35,485 bases of DNA, taken from assembly GCA_020720185.1 (NCBI GenBank), contig DYPB01000010.1, forward strand, positions 1 to 35,485. The letters run 5' to 3'. Both the position numbers and the translations under genes were made by a program. This document shows, piece by piece, positions 26,021 through 34,081 of this stretch (positions are counted from its first letter, which is position 1; each line of letters opens with the position of its first letter). This DNA comes from Flavobacterium psychrophilum. GTDB taxonomy: Bacteria > Bacteroidota > Bacteroidia > Flavobacteriales > Flavobacteriaceae. Below the pieces are notes generated by a model that did not search any database, was not told the origin of the DNA, and was given only the letters and a program-made list of their open reading frames with translations.

Positions 26021-27088
26021 TTAAAATGTTACAATAAATGCACCTTTATAACCTTTGGATTTTGCGAGTTTTAATGTTTTTTTTATTTTCTCTATATCGG
26101 TTTCATTTCCAGCATAATATTTATAGGTTTTGCCTTCTTTATCAAATGAAATATCTTTTAGTCCTTTAAAATTTTTTGGCTCGGTCGCAACTTTTTTATT
26201 ACTAGCACAAAGTTGAATTTTATAGGTAGTTGCAGTATTTTCTGTTGGTTCTGGTGTACCGATTACTTCTTTTGAAGTATTATTTTTTGGTGGTTCAATT
26301 AAATCTATTGTTTCATCAATGGTAGAATATATTTTCTTATAACTAATAATTGCATCTGCAATTTGCTTTGCCATTTCGTCTTGACCTTCATTACCATTCA
26401 AATAGGAGCCTTCTTCTTCATTTGAAATAAATCCTAATTCAATCAAAACACCGGGCATTGATGATGCATCAAGCACCCAAAGAGGTTCTTGCTTTACACC
26501 ACGAGATTTTCTTCCAGCGGAATTTCCAAAATTACTTTCAACTTTTGCTGCTAAACTTGCACTACTGTTTAAGTTTTCTTCTTGCATAATTTTTATTCCA
26601 ATTAAACTCTCGGGATTATTTGGATTGAAATTTTTATATTTTACTTTATAATTGTCTTCCAATAAAATTACTGAGTTTTCTCTTTTAGCAACTTCAAGAT
26701 TCATCTTGCTTCGAGCCAAAGACATTACATAAGTCTCTGTACCAAAAGCACTTGTGTTTTTTACACCGTTGCAATGTATAGAAACAAAAAGATTGGCATT
26801 GTTTTTATTGGCTAGATTAGCTCGGTCCCGAAGTTCTATAAATGTATCGTCTTGACGGGTATAAATAACTTCAATATCACTATTTTTCTCTAATAAATCT
26901 CCTACTTTTAGTGTTGTTACCAATGAAATTTCTTTTTCAATAAAACCATGATATTTACAACCCGTATCTTTTCCTCCATGACCTGCATCAAGAACTACAG
27001 TAAATTTTTTAGTCTGACAAATACCTGCTGTACTTATAAATAGTACAAGTATTAATAAAATTGATTTTATATTTTTGTTCTTAATCAT
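26021..27088 (-). CDS. N-acetylmuramoyl-L-alanine amidase (AmiC type)
   Basis: A 355-aa exported cell-wall hydrolase with signal peptide MIKNKNIKSILLILVLFISTAGICQ. The Amidase_3 domain (about residues 28-250) has zinc ligands His37 (DAGHGG), Glu51 (FIEKEIS) and His105 (SIHCNG), and catalytic Glu217 (VLIELGF). Residues about 290-355 form a SPOR-like domain (YKIQLCASNKK ... YKYYAGNETDIEKIKKTLKLAKSKGYKGAF), which would bind denuded glycan at the division site. It cuts the peptide stems from peptidoglycan during daughter-cell separation. It heads the minus-strand run and has a very good promoter 116-147 bp upstream. Confidence 0.93.
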   Translation of the reverse strand: MIKNKNIKSILLILVLFISTAGICQTKKFTVVLDAGHGGKDTGCKYHGFIEKEISLVTTLKVGDLLEKNSDIEVIYTRQDDTFIELRDRANLANKNNANLFVSIHCNGVKNTSAFGTETYVMSLARSKMNLEVAKRENSVILLEDNYKVKYKNFNPNNPESLIGIKIMQEENLNSSASLAAKVESNFGNSAGRKSRGVKQEPLWVLDASSMPGVLIELGFISNEEEGSYLNGNEGQDEMAKQIADAIISYKKIYSTIDETIDLIEPPKNNTSKEVIGTPEPTENTATTYKIQLCASNKKVATEPKNFKGLKDISFDKEGKTYKYYAGNETDIEKIKKTLKLAKSKGYKGAFIVTF

Positions 27089-27203
27089 TCTATTTATTTA
27101 TAATTTAAGCACTCTAAATTATAGTAATTGATCCTAATGGTTCTATTTTTTTTTATATAATTTATGGCTTTTTTTGTAATCTCAAAATCGTTCCACAATT
27201 TTA

Positions 27204-27235
27204 CAAAAATAGTATTTAAAAACATTGCATACAAA
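27204..27235 (-). promoter_or_regulatory. Promoter of the amidase-MCE operon
   Basis: On the minus strand TTTG (27235-27232) and TATTTTTG (27211-27204) are separated by 20 bp, a very good match to the Bacteroidota -33/-7 pattern. The mRNA leader would be about 110 nt. The rest of the 310-bp gap (27089-27398) is low-complexity AT-rich DNA with no other feature I can support. Confidence 0.65.
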
Positions 27236-27398
27236 CTTATTTTCAATGATTTTTAAGTCTTACAAATTTTAGTTTTCGGATATTAATTTATTTTCAGCAT
27301 TAGAAAATAATTTTAAAATGAATTGGATTTATTGACAGTTTTTTATTTTTGATGTTTTTTAAAAATCTATAACAGGAACAGATATTGTGCATTCTGTT

Positions 27399-28151
27399 TT
27401 ATTTCCAACCCCATTTATTAAATATTTTTTCAGAATCTTTTGATTTTAAAAACTCATAGAATAGTTTGGCTTTTTCTTGTTTTTCTCCATTTTTACTTAA
27501 TACAATTCCGCAATCTCTATATATTGTGTACTTATCTTTTAGGCTTATAAAATTAGAACTTTCAAAATTTGAAATTTGCCAAATATTCCATGTAATCCAT
27601 ACATCTATATCTTTATTTTCGTTCCATTTTTTTTCTGCAACAGCACTATTATCTGCAAAATAAATAATATTTAATCGCATTTTTCTAAACGAATCCATAT
27701 TTTTCAATTTTCCAAAAATATCTTCCCAAACTCCTATTAAACCTGCTTCGTTTACAACCATAATATTCAAATTTGGTTTTTCTAAATCTTTTATTTTCTG
27801 AATTTTTTTCGGATTTCCTTTGCGAACAATTAGTCCCGATTTTCTGTAAAACAGTGGATATACAGTATTGTCATTAACTTCATTTTGAAAATGATTTACT
27901 ATACTTGTCATCATATTTTCAGAACCGCTGTAAAACAAATCAGCATTTAATTTTGCTTGTGTTTCCCATTTTTTTATTGGTCCTTTAGTAATGATAATTT
28001 TTGTCTGATATTTTTTCTCAAACTGATCAGCAACTTCTCGCATTGCTACAAATGGACCGCCTGGGCCATAAATATGAATAGTGTCTTTTTGGGCAAATGA
28101 TTTAAAAAAAAATAAAGTACAAATTATTAAGGATACGATTAATTTTTTCAT
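27399..28151 (-). CDS. Periplasmic substrate-binding protein, AcfC/ModA-like
   Basis: A 250-aa exported protein with signal peptide MKKLIVSLIICTLFFFKSFAQ. It opens with IHIYGPGGPFVAMREVADQFEKKY and continues ITKGPIKKWETQAKLNADLFYSGSENMMTSIVNHF, the pattern of AcfC (accessory colonisation factor) and ModA-like type 2 periplasmic binding proteins. It ends DSEKIFNKWGWK, a tail typical of this fold. In the family it binds sulphate-like or other small oxyanions, but the ligand is unknown. No permease or ATPase is adjacent, so it is an orphan. A MITE-like element lies immediately upstream. Confidence 0.8.
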   Translation of the reverse strand: MKKLIVSLIICTLFFFKSFAQKDTIHIYGPGGPFVAMREVADQFEKKYQTKIIITKGPIKKWETQAKLNADLFYSGSENMMTSIVNHFQNEVNDNTVYPLFYRKSGLIVRKGNPKKIQKIKDLEKPNLNIMVVNEAGLIGVWEDIFGKLKNMDSFRKMRLNIIYFADNSAVAEKKWNENKDIDVWITWNIWQISNFESSNFISLKDKYTIYRDCGIVLSKNGEKQEKAKLFYEFLKSKDSEKIFNKWGWK

Positions 28152-28229
28152 TTTATATTTTAAGTGTTATTTTTATTAAGTTATCAATTTGTTTACATGA
28201 AGATAGGGAATATTTTATTGTCAATTAAC

Positions 28230-28465
28230 TATAGGTCGGTTCTAAAAATTAGTTTTTTTATAAATTTATTTTTTTCTGATGCTCTCTTTGTTTTATTTTA
28301 CTTCACTTTGTGTTTATTTGTCAGCGGTGTTCAGTGAATTTACATTTGGCATCTTTTCCATTTCTTTTTGCTCAAATATCTCGATATTTGAGCAAAAAGA
28401 AAGAAAAAATCTACTCAAAATAAATTCAAAAATAGCTATCAGCTAATTTTTAGAACCCACCTATA
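28230..28465. mobile_element. 236-bp MITE-like element with 23-bp terminal inverted repeats
   Basis: The ends 28230-28252 and 28443-28465 are inverted copies agreeing at 22 of 23 positions (start TATAGGT, then GGTTCTAAAAATTAG). The interior has a perfect 19-bp stem (28361-28379 with 28384-28402) around a 4-nt loop. No open frame of any size is present. Solo matches to one end occur at 14017-14034 and 22101-22130, so it belongs to a dispersed family. It fills most of the 334-bp gap between the AcfC-like gene and the M48 peptidase gene. A TA target duplication is compatible with the edges but cannot be proved here. Confidence 0.7.
28361..28402. repeat. Perfect 19-bp hairpin inside the MITE-like element
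   Basis: TTTCTTTTTGCTCAAATAT pairs exactly with the complementary segment at 28384-28402 around the loop CTCG. It could act as a terminator for the minus-strand M48 gene, which ends at 28486, although it lies inside the mobile element. Confidence 0.6.
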
Positions 28466-28485
28466 AATAAGTAGTTTAAATAATT

Positions 28486-29553
28486 TTAATTTTTAATATG
28501 TTCAAAAATAGAATTTAATTTTTCGTTTGGTTTTATTTTATAAACTGTTTTATAAATAATTTTTTGCATATTATCTTTCCGATCTTTTGTCAATGGGTGT
28601 GAACTGATAATTTTTGGAATAGAAATTTCACTTCCTTTTTCTAATTGCTCAAATAACTTTACCATTCCTTTTGGATTAATATTGTTGGTCATCAAAATCT
28701 TCAATCCTTGTTCGTCTGCTTCTTGTTCAAAACCTCGTGAATACGAAAGTGAGTGAAGCTGTTGTGCATTCTCTGCTAATACCGCCATAACTCCATTAAC
28801 ATCACTAAGAAGCAAGGAAACCAGCATATAACCTGCAAGATTTCTACAAAGCATTTTTATTGAATGTCGGTTATTTATGTGTGAGGCTTCGTGTCCAAGC
28901 AAAGCGGCAAGTTCGTCAGAACCTTTCATATCGTCAAGAATTGCAGTATAAACCACAATTTGTCCATTTGGAAGTGCAAAAGCATTTATCTCGTCAGATT
29001 TTATGACAGTAAATTGAAGTGGTTTTTTGTTTTTTAAATTAAGTTCCGATGCAAACTCTTCCAAATATTTTGTTTTTGTTGTGTCTATGTCATTTTCATT
29101 TAAAAATTCAGTCATAAATATATTTCCAATTTCGTTGTCAAAACTTTCAGGTAAAAGTTCGGCAGATTTTTCAGCAATAGGTGGTAAAAGATAGAAATAG
29201 GCAAGCAGAATCAAACCAAGTAAAGCAACTGCAATTGCTGCAATTTTTGAAAATCCAAGATTTAATAAGCGTGTATGGAGATCAATACGCTTGTTTTGTT
29301 TCATTGCTGCATAAAATTTTTGAGAAAAGTTTTTATCATTAATTTTTAATATTGCACCTGAATATTTATCGTTTCTTATCTCAAGTAAACTTTCGTACTG
29401 TTCAAATTGCAAGTCTTCCAACTGCCAAATAAACGAAATTTCGTTTGCGGTCTGCAAACGAAATTCGTTCATTATATCATTAAATACAACTGTAACTACT
29501 TGTGAAGCAGATGATTGTCCGTCAAAATATTTTGCTTCTATTATATTGTTCAT
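28486..29553 (-). CDS. M48-family membrane metallopeptidase
   Basis: A 355-aa zinc peptidase. The N-terminal 95 residues are a small soluble beta-rich domain, followed by one membrane segment (IAAIAVALLGLILLAYFYLLPPI, about residues 104-126). The peptidase domain has HEASH at 221-225 and EQEAD with Glu276 as the third zinc ligand, plus the conserved NAFALPNGQIVVYT. It resembles BepA/LoiP-like quality-control peptidases. Its start is 2 bp after the DUF898 gene stop, so the two are one transcript; DUF898-M48 pairs occur in other bacteria. Likely substrates are misfolded envelope proteins, but this is inferred. Confidence 0.88.
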   Translation of the reverse strand: MNNIIEAKYFDGQSSASQVVTVVFNDIMNEFRLQTANEISFIWQLEDLQFEQYESLLEIRNDKYSGAILKINDKNFSQKFYAAMKQNKRIDLHTRLLNLGFSKIAAIAVALLGLILLAYFYLLPPIAEKSAELLPESFDNEIGNIFMTEFLNENDIDTTKTKYLEEFASELNLKNKKPLQFTVIKSDEINAFALPNGQIVVYTAILDDMKGSDELAALLGHEASHINNRHSIKMLCRNLAGYMLVSLLLSDVNGVMAVLAENAQQLHSLSYSRGFEQEADEQGLKILMTNNINPKGMVKLFEQLEKGSEISIPKIISSHPLTKDRKDNMQKIIYKTVYKIKPNEKLNSIFEHIKN

Positions 29554-29555
29554 CG

Positions 29556-30530
29556 TTATGCTAAATCAATTTCAAAGAAATCCATTGCATCTTCGCCAAG
29601 TGCATTTGTGTATTCTTCTTCGGTTTGATGAATCTCATCAAAGTTAATATTGCCTTCCATTTTGATATTCTTCCAAATGAATTTCTGTGTACGCATATCT
29701 GCCCAAGCTTTTCCGAAACCAAGAGTAAAAATCGTAATTAATAAATTGATAATCAAAAGTTTGAAAAATCCGCTACCTGTTGCAGTTGAATAACATTTAA
29801 TTTCTTGATCGCCTTTTCTCATTCTCATATTGTTAATATAATAATTGAAAATGTCTCGTTGCCACCAAAAACCGTAAATGCCAAGTGTGAATATTGTAAA
29901 GAGATACCCTTTTAAGTTAAGAATGAAATAATCTTCTCCAGTTGCGTCATTTGAAAACTCAACATCACCATAACGGATATTTTGGTGCGTGTATTTACGA
30001 ATATTCATTTGTAGCCAAGCTGCATAAATACCAAATGAGATGATTGTAAAAAAGAACCATTTATAGCAATTTTTTACAAGCTCATTACGGTCGCCACGAT
30101 AACCAAAGCGTATTCCACGATACGAAGTTCTGCTCATTCTGTAACGGAATGAACCATGAATTGCAAACGGAATGATTGTAAAAATGGCAAGATATAAAAA
30201 GATGATTGCAAGTATTGGAGATTGAACTGCCGTTAAAAGTAGCATATAAAAACCCATTATAACAATGTAGAAAAGAAAGATTTTGATAAAACCTCGAAAC
30301 ATTTCTTTCCCTGTCCCTGAAAAGTGAAAACGCTCATTGTTTAAAGCAGTATGCCCGTAAACAAAGCGTAGTCTTTTGGCTCTTGCCCAAGGATAGTAAA
30401 ATCCAAGTGTAATAAGTGTCAATAGCCAATTGACAATCATAATTGCAAAATACTCCGAACCTTCTCCGAAAAAATCAAGATTGTATCCTTGTCTTGCTGA
30501 TTCAGTTTTTTGTGTAATTGATGTTTCCAT
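29556..30530 (-). CDS. DUF898 (YjgN-family) membrane protein
   Basis: A 324-aa polytopic membrane protein. The family pattern of repeated aromatic-rich membrane segments is clear: LLTLITLGFYYPWARAKRLR, WFFFTIISFGIYAAWLQMNIRKY, YLFTIFTLGIYGFWWQRDIFNYYINNMR and LITIFTLGFGKAWADMRTQKF. Each has the LGFYYPWAR-like motif followed by basic residues, giving a three- to four-fold internal repeat. Function is unknown in the family. Co-transcription with an M48 peptidase suggests a membrane-protein partner or substrate adaptor. It starts from a 255-bp upstream gap that holds a palindrome at 30613-30627. Confidence 0.9.
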   Translation of the reverse strand: METSITQKTESARQGYNLDFFGEGSEYFAIMIVNWLLTLITLGFYYPWARAKRLRFVYGHTALNNERFHFSGTGKEMFRGFIKIFLFYIVIMGFYMLLLTAVQSPILAIIFLYLAIFTIIPFAIHGSFRYRMSRTSYRGIRFGYRGDRNELVKNCYKWFFFTIISFGIYAAWLQMNIRKYTHQNIRYGDVEFSNDATGEDYFILNLKGYLFTIFTLGIYGFWWQRDIFNYYINNMRMRKGDQEIKCYSTATGSGFFKLLIINLLITIFTLGFGKAWADMRTQKFIWKNIKMEGNINFDEIHQTEEEYTNALGEDAMDFFEIDLA

Positions 30531-30612
30531 ATTTTTTTTTTAGTTGGTTACTTTTTCTTTCGGATTCTCCGTGGGTACAGTCTATAAATTGAATTTCCCC
30601 ATAATATTAGTC

Positions 30613-30627
30613 TGTGAAAATTTCACA
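30613..30627. promoter_or_regulatory. CRP-like palindrome upstream of the DUF898-M48 operon
   Basis: TGTGAAAATTTCACA is a palindrome with 7-bp arms around a single base, resembling a CRP/FNR half-site arrangement (TGTGA...TCACA) but with a 5-bp rather than 6-bp spacer. It lies 83-97 bp upstream of the DUF898 start. No regulator gene is adjacent. Confidence 0.4.
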
Positions 30628-30657
30628 ATCTTCGTAACAAATATAATCAAATACTTG

Positions 30658-30678
30658 ATAATCCGTAATTTGGGTTTA
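30658..30678. repeat. Single end similar to the 113-bp element
   Basis: The segment starting TAATCCGTAATTTGGG and ending TTTA matches 2628-2647 (TAATGCGTAATTTGGG then TTTA) apart from the G/C difference and an extra base. No opposite end is close by. It lies about 110 bp upstream of the stop of the Rpn-like nuclease gene. The rest of this gap shows no gene. Confidence 0.55.
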
Positions 30679-30785
30679 AGCGTTTTTAAAGGTTGGCAGA
30701 TACAAAATTTTCAAGTAATCAACTACAAATAAATAGTTTGGAGATAAATAGCCGTGGATACTGTTGTTAGCAGAAGTGCGAATAT

Positions 30786-31634
30786 TTATAAACTTTTGAT
30801 TTCTTCTTTTGAAAGTCCAGTTGCTTTAATAATAATCTCTAATGAAACCCCTATATTTTTGAGTGATTTAGCAGTTTCTAACTTACCTTCTAGCTTACCT
30901 TCGTCGTAGGCAGTGTCAATAGCATAATCATATACTGCTTTATTATCTCTAAATGCTTTCAAACTATATTCATAATTTTCTAATTCTATAGTTCCAAATT
31001 TAGCAATTTCTGCTTTTTCAAATGCTTTTGAGAAAACTTCATCATTAAAAATACTAGGAATGGTTTGAAAATCCTCTAAATGTTTAATGAAATATAACCA
31101 TTTCTCAATTCGAGTTTTCAAATCAGATTCCGTTTTATTAAAATTTGGCATTTCAAGATAAATATAAGTCAACTTATTATAAAATGTTTTTCCATTTTGA
31201 TTTTTAAGTTTAATGGTGTGAATTACTTGGCTTTTCTCTGGTTCGTTTTCGTAATCATCAAAGGTAAAATCAAGAATTTCGATACAATAAACAGCCTTCA
31301 AATTGTAGTTCCATTCTCCTTTTTCTGCTTGTTCCTGAATTGGAAAAGTCGAATAATAAATGGTTCTTTCTTTGAAATAATTTTGCTTTGCTTTTTGTAA
31401 TTCTACGATAAATTTTTCGCCTTTTTCATTTTCGCAATAGATGTCGTAAATCGCCTTTCGGTCAAATTCAGTTTGTCCTAATTGTTCATTATTTTTGAAT
31501 GAAAGACTTACAATTTTGTCATTTTCAGGCAAAATAGCGTTCAAAAAATCAAGCAATAATGGTTTGCTTGCTTCTTCTCCAAATATTTTTTTAAATCCAA
31601 AATCTGTAAATGGATTTATATATTTTGCTTTCAT
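30786..31634 (-). CDS. Rpn/PD-(D/E)XK nuclease-family protein
   Basis: A 282-aa protein of the recombination-promoting nuclease/transposase-like family. It opens KYINPFTDFGFKKIFGEEASK, the typical signature, and carries the PD-(D/E)XK-like residues Asp64 in AIYDIYCE and Glu78-x-Gln80-Lys81 in FIVELQK. The C-terminus is a helical, charged repeat-like segment (YDEGKLEGKLETAKSLKNIG) as found in the family. Such proteins cut DNA and promote RecA-independent recombination, and often occur in multiple copies. It sits 21 bp before lepB on the same strand without evident linkage. It may be accessory DNA. Confidence 0.85.
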   Translation of the reverse strand: MKAKYINPFTDFGFKKIFGEEASKPLLLDFLNAILPENDKIVSLSFKNNEQLGQTEFDRKAIYDIYCENEKGEKFIVELQKAKQNYFKERTIYYSTFPIQEQAEKGEWNYNLKAVYCIEILDFTFDDYENEPEKSQVIHTIKLKNQNGKTFYNKLTYIYLEMPNFNKTESDLKTRIEKWLYFIKHLEDFQTIPSIFNDEVFSKAFEKAEIAKFGTIELENYEYSLKAFRDNKAVYDYAIDTAYDEGKLEGKLETAKSLKNIGVSLEIIIKATGLSKEEIKSL

Positions 31635-31655
31635 TGTTAATATATATTTAAAAAT

Positions 31656-33209
31656 CTATCCTTTATTCTCTTTTTGTTTTTTCCAAAAATATTCCCCAAC
31701 AAAGTATAAACCTAAGGCAATTAAGAACCATCTGAAATACGATTTTGGTTGCCCGTCGCCACCAACAGTGGTAAATATTCTATCCCAACGAATTTTATTA
31801 ATTCCTTTACCGTTTTTATCCATACTCAACCATACAAAAACGGGTTTGCCAACAATATGATCTTCGGGAACAAAGCCCCAATATCTTGAGTCTAATGAGT
31901 TGTGTCGGTTGTCTCCCATCATCCAAAAATAGTCTTGCTTAAAAGTATAACTATTTGCAGGCTTATCATTAATTAATATTTGCAAACCATTAACTTTTAA
32001 TGTATTTCCTTCATATTCGGTAATTATTTTTTTATAAAAAGGCAATGATTGTAGGTTTATAGCAACAGTTTTACCCTCTTTCGGGATATAAATTGGTCCA
32101 TAATTATCTCTATTCCAAGTGTTTTTAATATGAGGAAAAACACCATCTGGACCTAATTCTGGCTCGTGAGAGATGTTTCTATCGATACTCTTTACAATAG
32201 GATTTGTTTTTAGTATTGCTGCTGTTTTTTCGGTTAATGCTACAAAAAGATAGGTTTTTTCGTCAAGATGTACATAAGGATCTGTTACATCTAATTCTTT
32301 TATAAGATAGTTTTCGTCAAAATAACTTCCATCTGTTTTGATAGTATAAGAATATTGTGGCTGTGCTCTTTCTGGTAATACTATTTTTTTACCGTTTATA
32401 AAAATAAATCCATCTTTTATTGATAAACTATCGCCAGCAATACCTACGCATCGTTTTACATAATTTGTTTTTTTGTCTATTGGTTTATCATATCGTTTAT
32501 CGGCTTTAATATACATATTAAACAAAGTATCTGCTGGCCAATTGAATACTACAATATCATTATTTTTAATTTTCTGAAAAGCGGGTAATCTAAAATACGG
32601 ATATTGCGGAAATGAGGTGTATGATTTTTTTCCTATAAACGGAATGGTATCATGAACCATTGGTGCGGCTATTGCAGTTGTTTGTGGTCTTGCTCCATAA
32701 TTTAGTTTCGATACAAATAAAAAATCTCCTACTAACAATGATTTTTCTAATGATGAGGTAGGAATTTGGAAAGGTTGCAAAATATAAGTATGCACAAAAG
32801 TTGCTACTACAAGGGCATAGGCAATGGCTGAAACAAAATCGGAAACACCATTTTTGGGTATTAAACTTCTGTTTTCTATATAATTTAATTTTTGGGTATA
32901 ATTGATATAGTAGATATAAAAACCAAAAGAAAAAACACCTAAAAAGGTATCTTTTGTTTTATTAAAACCAAAACTTCTTAAAGTTTCTACCCATACTACT
33001 GCAAACATAATTAGGTTTATTACGGGTAGAAATAATAATATAGTATACCAAGTTGGGCGGTTTATTATTTTCATCAAAACGATGCAATTATATATAGGAA
33101 TTGCTGCTTCCCATGATTTTCTGCCTGCTGCAAGATAGATTTTCCAAGTTCCTAAATAGTGTACTACCTGTATTAGTAGAAAAAACACAAACCATTGATA
33201 TAAGGTCAT
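31656..33209 (-). CDS. lepB: Signal peptidase I
   Basis: A 517-aa membrane protease of the long Bacteroidota form. Membrane segments occupy the N-terminal 145 residues (about 5-20, 55-75, 92-105 and 122-145). The catalytic Ser is Ser153 in QIPTSSLEKSLLVGD and the general-base Lys is Lys252 in NYVKRCVGIAGDS. MMGDNRHNSLDSRYWGFVPEDHIVGK is the conserved C-terminal signature. A large insertion of about 130 residues lies between the Lys region and that signature, as expected for this phylum. A further hydrophobic segment near the C-terminus (SYFRWFLIALGLYFVGEYFW) would be another membrane anchor. It removes signal peptides from exported proteins and lies 79 bp downstream of dapB, probably co-transcribed. 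Confidence 0.94.
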   Translation of the reverse strand: MTLYQWFVFFLLIQVVHYLGTWKIYLAAGRKSWEAAIPIYNCIVLMKIINRPTWYTILLFLPVINLIMFAVVWVETLRSFGFNKTKDTFLGVFSFGFYIYYINYTQKLNYIENRSLIPKNGVSDFVSAIAYALVVATFVHTYILQPFQIPTSSLEKSLLVGDFLFVSKLNYGARPQTTAIAAPMVHDTIPFIGKKSYTSFPQYPYFRLPAFQKIKNNDIVVFNWPADTLFNMYIKADKRYDKPIDKKTNYVKRCVGIAGDSLSIKDGFIFINGKKIVLPERAQPQYSYTIKTDGSYFDENYLIKELDVTDPYVHLDEKTYLFVALTEKTAAILKTNPIVKSIDRNISHEPELGPDGVFPHIKNTWNRDNYGPIYIPKEGKTVAINLQSLPFYKKIITEYEGNTLKVNGLQILINDKPANSYTFKQDYFWMMGDNRHNSLDSRYWGFVPEDHIVGKPVFVWLSMDKNGKGINKIRWDRIFTTVGGDGQPKSYFRWFLIALGLYFVGEYFWKKQKENKG

Positions 33210-33288
33210 TTTTTATTATTTTAAAGGGTTAAAAGGTTGAAAATTAGTTTCAAAACCTAAAATTAATTGTTTATTTTTATTATTTATT

Positions 33289-33987
33289 TTATAAATTGAG
33301 TACATCTTTCATATTAAAAACACCTTTTTTGCCTACAATCCATTCGGCAGCAAGTATGGCTCCTAATGCAAATCCTTCTCTATTGTGAGCTTGGTGTTTT
33401 ATTTCTATCAAATCGACTGCTGATTTGTAAAAAACGGAATGTGTTCCTGCTACGCTTTCAATTCTTTTGGCATCAATTAATATTTGGTTTTCGTTGGCAT
33501 TTTCCATCGTCCAACTTTTATAATTACTGGTTGCAATAACTCCGTTAGCCAATGAAATGGCGGTACCGCTTGGTGCATCAAGTTTTTGGGTATGATGAAT
33601 CTCTTCGATAGAAACTTTATAATTTTCAAATTTCGCCATTATTTTTGATAAATAAGTATTCATTTCAAAAAATATATTAACACCCAAACTGAAATTTGAA
33701 GCATAGATAAAGGCTCCCTCATTTTTGTTACAAAGCGAAACCATTTCGTCATATTTATCCAACCAACCTGTCGTGCCTGATACAATCGGAACATTAGTAG
33801 TTAAACATTCCGAAATGTTACAAACGGCAACACTTGGCAGACTAAAATCAATTGCAACAGTAGCATTTGCAAGTCCTTCAAAACTATTAAAACTGCTTTT
33901 TTTTAGCACAATTTCGTGCCCTCTTTCCAAGGCAATTTTCTCTATCACTTTGCCCATTTTTCCGTATCCAAGCAGTGCAATTTTCAT
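33289..33987 (-). CDS. dapB: 4-hydroxy-tetrahydrodipicolinate reductase
   Basis: A 232-aa NAD(P)H-dependent enzyme of lysine and diaminopimelate synthesis. The nucleotide-binding loop is GYGKMG (residues 7-12), GTTGW contributes the cofactor pocket, and EIHHTQKLDAPSGTA carries the catalytic His and Lys and the PSGTA substrate loop. It is shorter than the E. coli enzyme (273 aa), as usual for Bacteroidota. It precedes lepB by 79 bp and faces the threonine aldolase gene across a promoter region filled with tandem repeats. Confidence 0.95.
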   Translation of the reverse strand: MKIALLGYGKMGKVIEKIALERGHEIVLKKSSFNSFEGLANATVAIDFSLPSVAVCNISECLTTNVPIVSGTTGWLDKYDEMVSLCNKNEGAFIYASNFSLGVNIFFEMNTYLSKIMAKFENYKVSIEEIHHTQKLDAPSGTAISLANGVIATSNYKSWTMENANENQILIDAKRIESVAGTHSVFYKSAVDLIEIKHQAHNREGFALGAILAAEWIVGKKGVFNMKDVLNL

Positions 33988-34021
33988 TGGCTAATTCAGT
34001 TTTTTTTTGATTTTTGTTAGG

Positions 34022-34051
34022 CAAATATATAATAAAAAAACATTAAACAAA
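34022..34051 (-). promoter_or_regulatory. Promoter of dapB-lepB
   Basis: On the minus strand TTTG (34051-34048) and TATATTTG (34029-34022) are separated by 18 bp, fitting the -33/-7 pattern. The 41-bp array begins 31 bp further upstream of the -33 element, so the repeats could influence this promoter. Confidence 0.65.
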
Positions 34052-34081
34052 GCCGTAGTGCATTATTTATTTGCCACATAT

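Noticed and set aside
30544..30732. 62-codon plus-strand frame in the gap upstream of the DUF898 gene
   Set aside because: It reads through the repeat-like end at 30658-30678 and shows no protein pattern or promoter; it is likely chance.
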